From positions 1 to 11,053 of the forward strand of contig CABVAP010000074.1 of NCBI GenBank assembly GCA_902496345.1: 11,053 nucleotides of DNA. The letters run 5' to 3'. The notes beneath the pieces were generated by a model that was not told the DNA's origin, searched no databases, and worked only from the letters and a program-made list of their open reading frames with translations. Position 1 is the first letter of the stretch. Every line of letters begins with the position of its first letter. Positions 6,302 to 11,053 of the stretch are shown in pieces. Source of the DNA: an uncultured Eubacteriales bacterium. GTDB taxonomy: Bacteria > Bacillota > Clostridia > Lachnospirales > CAG-274. A program made the position numbers and the translations under genes.

Positions 6302-6838
6302 TTATAAAACTAAATCTAATTTATTTCCTAAACGTGTTGATTTATTCATTATATCTTTAGGAACAACAAGTTTACCTATATCGTGCATTAATGCTGCAAG
6401 AAGAAGCTCTTTTTTGTTTTCCGTATTGAAAAATCTGTTGCTTTTTCCGTTTTTATATAATTTATTACAATAATTTACAAAGAGTTCAGTGTAAAGGTAA
6501 ACATTTCTTGAATGATAAAAATTGTATGGAGTTCTTTTATCAATTACATCTGTAAAACATCTTGTTATCGAAAGCATAATGTTTTCGATTTCTTTTACAT
6601 AATTCATATTTGAAAGTGCTATTGCCATTTGTGAAGCAAGTGAGCATAATGTAACTTCAAAATCTTTATCAAACGGTATAACGTTACCGTCTTTATCAAG
6701 TGCGTTTATAAGTTGGAGTACACCAACTAACATATCTTCGTTATTAATAAGTGGTGCAACAAGATTTTGTCCTATATTTTGTGAGTTTATCATATCTTTT
6801 TGGACCACTAAAATTAAAATCTGTGCTTTCATACGCAT
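6302..6838 (-). pseudogene. Middle fragment of the GAF/HD-domain gene (end of GAF, start of HD)
   Basis: This frame carries the second half of a GAF sensor domain (VAPLINNEDMLVGVLQLINA, then FEVTLCSLASQMAIALSN), a helical linker, and the start of an HD domain with LLAALMHDIGK. The metal-binding HD pair is at 6380-6385. It breaks off after MNKSTRLGNKLDLVL at TAA (6302-6304). The first ~25 codons of the open frame, from 6838 down to about 6764, are out of register with the family and overlap the preceding fragment. True coding continuity begins near 6763, where a frameshift joins it to the GAF start. GAF plus HD proteins of this type are cyclic-nucleotide signalling enzymes or sensors. The fragment alone cannot be active, because the rest of the HD domain is cut off. 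Confidence 0.8.
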
Positions 6839-7133
6839 CTGGAATATTTAACATTTTTTTATGTATGGCTGAGTAGGCACAAATATTTTCCTCTCGCATA
6901 AGCACAGCAGGATAGGTTTCCTCATCTTTTAATAACTGCTCTATATTTAATGTTTTATTTTTCATAATACAAAAATTTAGAACGTCATTTTCATACAAAT
7001 AAAGAGTCGCTGCATCGCAATTTGTTAATTCCATTGCACAGTTAATTATTTTTGTAAATAACTTGTCATAGTCACGTTCAGCCGAAAGCTGAATCCCGAT
7101 TTCTAGTATTTTATCAAACGTTTTCTGATTCAT
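6744..7133 (-). pseudogene. 5' fragment of the GAF/HD-domain gene (GAF domain)
   Basis: The 129-codon frame begins MNQKTFDKILEIGIQLSAERD and holds the first two thirds of a GAF domain, including MELTNCDAATLYLYENDVL and FSGPKRYDKLTKYRTKS. After KS it runs into frame-shifted residues (CCTTY) and stops. The missing continuation (LVAPLINNED and onward) is in another frame from 6763 down, so an indel that is not a multiple of three lies at about 6760-6775. The ATG start overlaps the 3' end of the cyclase gene by 20 bases, the usual arrangement for translational coupling, so the two genes were once an operon pair. Confidence 0.8.
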
Positions 7134-7917
7134 ATACTACCCCCATCTCATAGACAAAGACTTCTTTATTTTTTCCTTTAAGCATATATGAGCCTTTTGG
7201 TATCGCATCAAATTCATCTTTTACTCGGTCATAGACTTCTTTGCTTATATTGATTTTACCACCTTTGGCAATAGATTCTAGTCTTTCAGCTATATTTACG
7301 GTGTCGCCGATAACTGTGTAATCCACTCTGTATGAACAGCCGATATTTCCAACAACTGCTTTACCACAATGTATACCTATGCCACAGGCTATCTCTGTCC
7401 CATTTTTTTCTTTTAATTCTTTATTTAAGTTTTCTAGTTCTTTTAATATGTTTAAGCCTGTCATTATTGCTTTTTTCTCATAATTTTCTATGTCAAGAGG
7501 TGCGTTATAAACTGCCATTACTGCGTCACCGATAAACTTATCCAGCATAGAAGTATCTTCTGTAGGTAATTCGATAATATCTCTACCGTCTTTTAATATT
7601 TCAGATAACCTTTGTTTCATTCGGTCATTCATAACATTATCTGTTATAGATGAACGCTCTACTATGAAATTAGGATTTTCTTTATCCTCAAACTTAGTGT
7701 ATTCACATTTAGTATAAAGGCTTTCTGGTTTATCACCAAGTCCCAAACCTACTTTTCCGTCATAAACAAGAAGTTCAATGTCATTATCAGATGTATTTCG
7801 TCTGACCTCAAAAACAGTTCCTCTTACTGACATAGTTGCGTTAGGTGTTTTAATTGCGTATGAATCACCAGTTTGTAAAGGGTTTTGAATTTCGTTAAGA
7901 ATTGTACCATTTTCAAT
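7114..7917 (-). pseudogene. 3' part of the FecR/nucleotidyl cyclase gene, cyclase domain truncated
   Basis: Directly after the TAA at 7918-7920 the same frame continues (IENGTILNEIQNPLQTGDSYAI) into an ATG at 7831-7833 and the FecR core VRGTVFEVRR and IELLVYDGKVG, then a helical stretch ending LSEILKDGRDI. At about 7546-7570 it jumps to LDKFIGDAVMAVYNAP, the middle of a class III adenylate/guanylate cyclase domain. The first half of that domain, including the FxDIRGFT-type segment with the first metal-binding Asp, is absent. The second metal Asp (in FIGDAV) and the transition-state Asn and Arg (VIGDTVNIAERLE) remain. A cyclase without the first metal site should be inactive. The frame ends in YEMGVVYESENV, overlapping the GAF gene start by 20 bases. 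The ATG at 7833 has no ribosome binding site. Confidence 0.85.
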
Positions 7918-8262
7918 TTAAATTTCAATCTTTCCGTTCGATGTGTCACCGTCTGCTACAATTTGAATTTTACTATCACAATCAAGATAGACGTATTTGT
8001 CTGTATCAAGTAGTAAAACTGCAGAGGAATTATTGCCTGTTGTTACAGTATCACCTGAAACAAGGTTCATATTTGAACTTGCTTGAAGTTCGCCTATATC
8101 TTCTCTATCGATTTTTATATCGCCCTCTGTTTCTACTATTTTTACAGAACGATATGTTTCTTTGCCAGCACCATTAATGACAAATGCTACAATTGCAAGA
8201 ACAATAATAACAGCACCGGCTATAATTGCCAATGGCATAAAATATTTTTTTTCTAATTTCAA
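7918..8262 (-). pseudogene. 5' part of the FecR/nucleotidyl cyclase gene (membrane anchor and start of FecR domain)
   Basis: A 114-codon fragment. Residues about 9-30 are one transmembrane segment (MPLAIIAGAVIIVLAIVAFV). From about 38 a FecR-like extracytoplasmic domain begins (VKIVETEGDIKI, SGDTVTTGNNSSAVLLLD). The frame is cut by TAA at 7918-7920 inside the FecR domain, yet the following codons continue the same domain in the same frame, so this is a nonsense change rather than a natural end. The start is TTG, with AAGGGGG eight bases upstream and a good promoter further up. The intact ancestor would have been a membrane-anchored FecR sensor fused to a cytoplasmic cyclase. Confidence 0.82.
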
Positions 8263-8270
8263 AATAAATA

Positions 8271-8277
8271 CCCCCTT
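8271..8277 (-). promoter_or_regulatory. Ribosome binding site of the FecR/cyclase gene
   Basis: AAGGGGG on the minus strand lies eight bases before TTG (8260-8262), which decides this start over the internal ATG eight codons later. Confidence 0.65.
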
Positions 8278-8376
8278 ATGTACGGTAAATATGTATAAAA
8301 ATTAATGAATTTGGTAATATAAAATAGATGAAAATAAAAAAGTAATGTAAATTCTTACCCATATAATATATTCGGT

Positions 8377-8405
8377 ATTATAGCACAAATAGTTAAGGGT
8401 TTCAA
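8377..8405 (-). promoter_or_regulatory. Sigma-A type promoter of the decayed FecR/cyclase operon
   Basis: On the minus strand TTGAAA (8400-8405) and a perfect TATAAT (8377-8382) are separated by exactly 17 bases. The predicted start is near 8370, giving a leader of about 110 bases to the TTG start. Confidence 0.6.
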
Positions 8406-8645
8406 TGAATATAGACAGGCTAATGTTAATTTTGTCAAAATATATAAAATAAAAATGAACTTATTTTTTTGTGAAAATATTACAAGTGAGAAAAATGCAA
8501 AAATGTCTGTTTTGCCAGTTGTTAAAAATGTAATTAATGGCGTAATTAGTTTGTTTTTACTAAAGTTTAAGTAGTAATTGATAGAAAAATTCACAATTCC
8601 TATAGTTATAGTATAATATAATGAATAAAAAATTTTATTTGGTGG
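8406..8645. other. AT-rich intergenic stretch between divergent promoters, no gene seen
   Basis: This lies between the operon promoter on the minus strand and the ATPase promoter on the plus strand. A minus-strand frame (8355-8690, 111 codons) is hydrophobic and Ile/Leu/Phe/Lys-rich as expected from base composition, has no ribosome binding site, and overlaps both promoters. I do not call it. I see no stable hairpin or copper-operator palindrome. Confidence 0.5.
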
Positions 8646-8673
8646 TTGATTGTTTTTTTTATTGTGATATAAT
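8646..8673 (+). promoter_or_regulatory. Sigma-A type promoter of the copper ATPase gene
   Basis: TTGATT (8646-8651) and a perfect TATAAT (8668-8673) are separated by 16 bases, with predicted start near 8680 and a leader of about 50 bases. No CopY-type TACAnnTGTA box or clear CsoR/CueR dyad is visible around it, so copper control cannot be read from sequence. Confidence 0.55.
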
Positions 8674-8717
8674 ACGATTAAGTTATCCATAGCTAATTTG
8701 TGTAAAGCAAAATTACA

Positions 8718-8726
8718 AAGGAGTGA
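8718..8726 (+). promoter_or_regulatory. Ribosome binding site that fixes the copper ATPase start
   Basis: AAGGAGTGA lies just upstream of ATG 8731; AGGAG ends seven bases before it. This decides the ATG over the upstream TTG at 8698, which has no such site. Confidence 0.85.
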
Positions 8727-8730
8727 TTTT

Positions 8731-10992
8731 ATGAAGCAATATAATGTTACAGGAATGAGCTGTGCTGCCTGTAGTGCTAGAGTTGAAAAAGCCGTTTCAA
8801 AGGTTGACGGTGTTTCTAGCTGTTCTGTTAGTCTTTTGACAAATTCTATGGGCGTTGAGGGAACTGCCTCTGATGATGCTATAATTTCAGCTGTTAAAGC
8901 TGCTGGCTATGGTGCAAGCGTTAAAGGAGCAGAAAAAGAAAATAAATCATCGGCAAACGATGACGCCCTTAAAGATACCGAAACCCCTGTACTTAAAAGA
9001 AGGCTTGTATATTCTATTGTCTTTTTATTGGTACTTATGTATTTTTCTATGGGGCATATGATGTGGGGATTTCCTTTACCAGCATTTATGGAAGATAATC
9101 ACGTTATGATGGGCATTGTTCAGTTGTTGCTCACAGTTATTGTTATGGTGATTAATCAAAAGTTTTTTATAAATGGATTTAAAAGTCTTTTTAAACTTTC
9201 ACCTAATATGGATACGCTCGTTGCCCTTGGTTCAACGGCTGCGTTTGTATACAGCACTTGGGCATTACTCGTTATGACAGACGCTCAATTACACGGAAAC
9301 GCTGATGCTGTTATGGGATATATGCACGAATTTTACTTTGAGTCTGCTGCTATGATTTTAACGCTTATTACTGTTGGAAAAATGCTTGAGGCTCGCTCTA
9401 AAGGTAGAACAACAGATGCACTTAAAGGACTTATGAAACTTGCACCTAAAACTGCTGTTATTGTTGAAAATGATACAGAAAAAACTGTACCTATTGAGCA
9501 AGTTAAAAAAAGTGATATTTTTGTTGTTCGCCCTGGTGAAAATATTCCTGTTGACGGTGTTGTTATTGACGGAAGTAGTGCAGTTAATGAATCAACACTT
9601 ACTGGCGAAAGTATTCCTGTTGACAAAACTGTTGGAAGTTCTATTTCTGCTGGAACATTAAATCAATCTGGATTTATTAAATGTCAGGCTACAAAGATTG
9701 GAGAAGATACAACACTTTCTCAAATTATTCAAATGGTTAGTGACGCTACTGCAACAAAAGCACCTATTGCAAAAATAGCTGATACTGTATCTGGTATATT
9801 TGTTCCTGCTGTTATTGGTATATCTATAGTCACATTTATTGTTTGGCTTATTTTGGGCGAAACCGTTGGGTTTTCCCTTGCTAGAGCTATCTCCGTACTC
9901 GTTATAAGCTGTCCTTGTGCGTTAGGTCTTGCAACACCTGTTGCTATAATGGTCGGAAATGGTATGGGTGCGAAAAATGGTATTTTGTTTAAAACTGCCG
10001 TTTCACTTGAGGAGGCCGGAAAGGCTGATATTATTGTATTTGACAAAACTGGTACTATAACTTATGGTGAACCAAAAGTTACAGATATTATTCCTACAAA
10101 TGGAGTTTCTGAAGATGAATTACTTTCTGTTGCTTTTTCTTTAGAGAAGAAAAGCGAACACCCTCTTGCGAAAGCTATTTTGAAATATGCAGATGAAAAA
10201 AATATTAAGTCTAAAGAAGTTTCAGATTTTAAAGCTATTTTTGGTAGTGGGCTTACTGCTATGCTTGGTGGAAGTGAGTTATATGGTGGAAACTACAAAT
10301 TTATAAGTAGCAAAGCTGATATTACAAGCGAAATTAAGGAAAAGACAGAAAAACTTGCTGAACAGGGAAAAACACCGTTGTTATTTACCAAAGATGGCAA
10401 ACTTATCGGAATTATAGCTGTTGCTGATGTTATAAAAGAAGACAGTAGCAAAGCTATTAGTGAATTAAAAGATATGGGATTAAAGGTTGTTATGCTTACA
10501 GGTGACAACGAGAGAACAGCAAAAGCCATAGGAGAACAAGCCGGCGTTGATGATGTTGTTGCTGAAGTTTTACCAGACGGAAAAGAAAAAGTTATAAGAG
10601 ATTTAAAGAAAAAAGGCAAGGTTATAATGGTTGGTGACGGAATAAATGACGCACCGGCCCTTACAAGAGCTGACATCGGTATTGCTATCGGTGCCGGTAC
10701 AGATGTTGCGATTGATGCAGCTGATATGGTACTTATAAAAAGCCGTCTTAGTGACGTTTCTGCTGCTATTAGGCTTAGTCGTGCAACGTTGAAAAACATT
10801 CGTGAAAACTTATTCTGGGCATTTATTTACAACATAATTGGTATACCTCTTGCTGCCGGTATTTTTATTCCGTTTTTCGGCTGGCAGTTAAACCCTATGT
10901 TTGGTGCGTTTGCTATGAGTTTATCCAGCTTCTGCGTTGTTATAAACTCTTTAAGGCTAAACTTATTTGATATGTACAAGGCAAAAAAATAA
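8731..10992 (+). CDS. copA: Copper-exporting P-type ATPase (P1B-1, CopA)
   Basis: A 753-residue inner-membrane pump that uses ATP to expel Cu(+) from the cytoplasm. One N-terminal heavy-metal-associated domain (about 1-70) carries the metal-binding G-M-S-C11-A-A-C14 motif. After an acidic/Lys linker come the first membrane helices, including the Met/His-rich MYFSMGHMMW segment typical of CopA. Next are the actuator domain with T291-G-E293, the membrane metal site C394-P-C396, the phosphorylation motif D438-K-T-G-T, the P1B signature H477-P478, and the hinge G635-D-G-I-N-D640. Y700-N701 and M729-S-L-S-S733 in the last two helices are the residues that mark Cu(+)-specific members. Nothing is truncated or missing and the length is normal. 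The frame extends upstream to a TTG at 8698, but the ATG has a strong ribosome binding site and begins the HMA domain directly. No copper chaperone or regulator gene is adjacent; the upstream neighbour is a divergent dead operon. Confidence 0.96.
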   Translation: MKQYNVTGMSCAACSARVEKAVSKVDGVSSCSVSLLTNSMGVEGTASDDAIISAVKAAGYGASVKGAEKENKSSANDDALKDTETPVLKRRLVYSIVFLLVLMYFSMGHMMWGFPLPAFMEDNHVMMGIVQLLLTVIVMVINQKFFINGFKSLFKLSPNMDTLVALGSTAAFVYSTWALLVMTDAQLHGNADAVMGYMHEFYFESAAMILTLITVGKMLEARSKGRTTDALKGLMKLAPKTAVIVENDTEKTVPIEQVKKSDIFVVRPGENIPVDGVVIDGSSAVNESTLTGESIPVDKTVGSSISAGTLNQSGFIKCQATKIGEDTTLSQIIQMVSDATATKAPIAKIADTVSGIFVPAVIGISIVTFIVWLILGETVGFSLARAISVLVISCPCALGLATPVAIMVGNGMGAKNGILFKTAVSLEEAGKADIIVFDKTGTITYGEPKVTDIIPTNGVSEDELLSVAFSLEKKSEHPLAKAILKYADEKNIKSKEVSDFKAIFGSGLTAMLGGSELYGGNYKFISSKADITSEIKEKTEKLAEQGKTPLLFTKDGKLIGIIAVADVIKEDSSKAISELKDMGLKVVMLTGDNERTAKAIGEQAGVDDVVAEVLPDGKEKVIRDLKKKGKVIMVGDGINDAPALTRADIGIAIGAGTDVAIDAADMVLIKSRLSDVSAAIRLSRATLKNIRENLFWAFIYNIIGIPLAAGIFIPFFGWQLNPMFGAFAMSLSSFCVVINSLRLNLFDMYKAKK

Positions 10993-10997
10993 AAACA

Positions 10998-11013
10998 ACA
11001 AATTAGAAGTTGT
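10998..11013 (+). repeat. 16-bp sequence shared in inverted orientation with the other end of the window
   Basis: ACAAATTAGAAGTTGT here is the exact reverse complement of 110-125. Each copy lies just beyond the 3' end of the neighbouring gene and has the same orientation relative to that gene. It may belong to a dispersed intergenic repeat family. Confidence 0.5.
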
Positions 11014-11040
11014 CAAAATCTTAAAACCTTTCAAAACCTT

Positions 11041-11053
11041 GAGACTCCGTCTC
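11041..11053 (+). terminator. Partial terminator hairpin at the window edge
   Basis: GAGAC-TCC-GTCTC forms a perfect 5-bp hairpin. The preceding AAAACCTT suggests a longer stem whose right arm lies outside the window. It is about 50 bases past the ATPase stop, so it is probably its terminator, but the T-run cannot be seen. AAAACCTT also occurs ten bases earlier (11023-11030 and 11033-11040). Confidence 0.45.

Noticed and set aside
6302..7920. Idea that TAA is reassigned to an amino acid, since two in-frame TAA codons interrupt conserved domains
   Set aside because: TAA ends the intact genes here normally, the interrupted genes also carry frameshifts and a deletion, and no TAA occurs inside the healthy genes.
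8355..8690. 111-codon hydrophobic minus-strand frame between the two divergent promoters
   Set aside because: No ribosome binding site, overlaps both promoters, low-complexity AT-driven composition, and no domain pattern I recognise.
8560..8730. Copper-responsive operator (CopY box, CsoR or CueR dyad) before the copper ATPase
   Set aside because: I looked for TACAnnTGTA and for G/C-rich dyads around the promoter and saw none; regulation may be elsewhere.

Overview
The window is AT-rich, low-GC DNA of Clostridia type. The evidence is a secreted protein with an N-terminal dockerin and Thr/Ser/Glu linkers, a DacF-type D,D-carboxypeptidase, a Sel1-repeat protein, a FecR/cyclase plus GAF/HD signalling locus, and frequent TTG starts behind GGG-rich ribosome binding sites. 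This fits a gut or plant-fibre-degrading member of the Lachnospirales or Oscillospirales. I cannot name the species.

Layout. 1-182: 3' flank with several small inverted repeats and a strong bidirectional terminator. 183-2993 (-): large secreted family-1 pectate lyase (dockerin, linker, beta-sandwich-like module, linker, PL1 catalytic domain). 2994-3877: long AT-rich intergenic stretch with the lyase promoter, a tandem repeat, a GC-rich hairpin island, a strong hairpin read on the minus strand and three copies of TTGTGAAYTAYG. 3878-5086 (-): D-alanyl-D-alanine carboxypeptidase. 5189-5881 (-): Sel1-repeat protein with its own promoter. 5991-8405 (-): a decayed two-gene signalling operon, first a FecR/class III nucleotidyl cyclase gene, then a GAF/HD-domain gene. 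A good promoter and a good terminator still bracket it, but the coding region carries two in-frame TAA stops, two frameshifts and a probable deletion of the first half of the cyclase domain. 8731-10992 (+): intact copper-exporting P1B-type ATPase, divergent from the dead operon. 10993-11053: 3' flank ending inside what looks like the ATPase terminator.

The genes do not form one pathway. Pectin attack, peptidoglycan trimming and copper export are independent functions, each with its own promoter signals. I see no obvious new multi-gene system. The parts worth a second look are the decay of the cyclase/HD operon, the structured intergenic region upstream of the pectate lyase, the half-degenerate dockerin, and a 16-bp sequence found just beyond the 3' ends of the two outermost genes.
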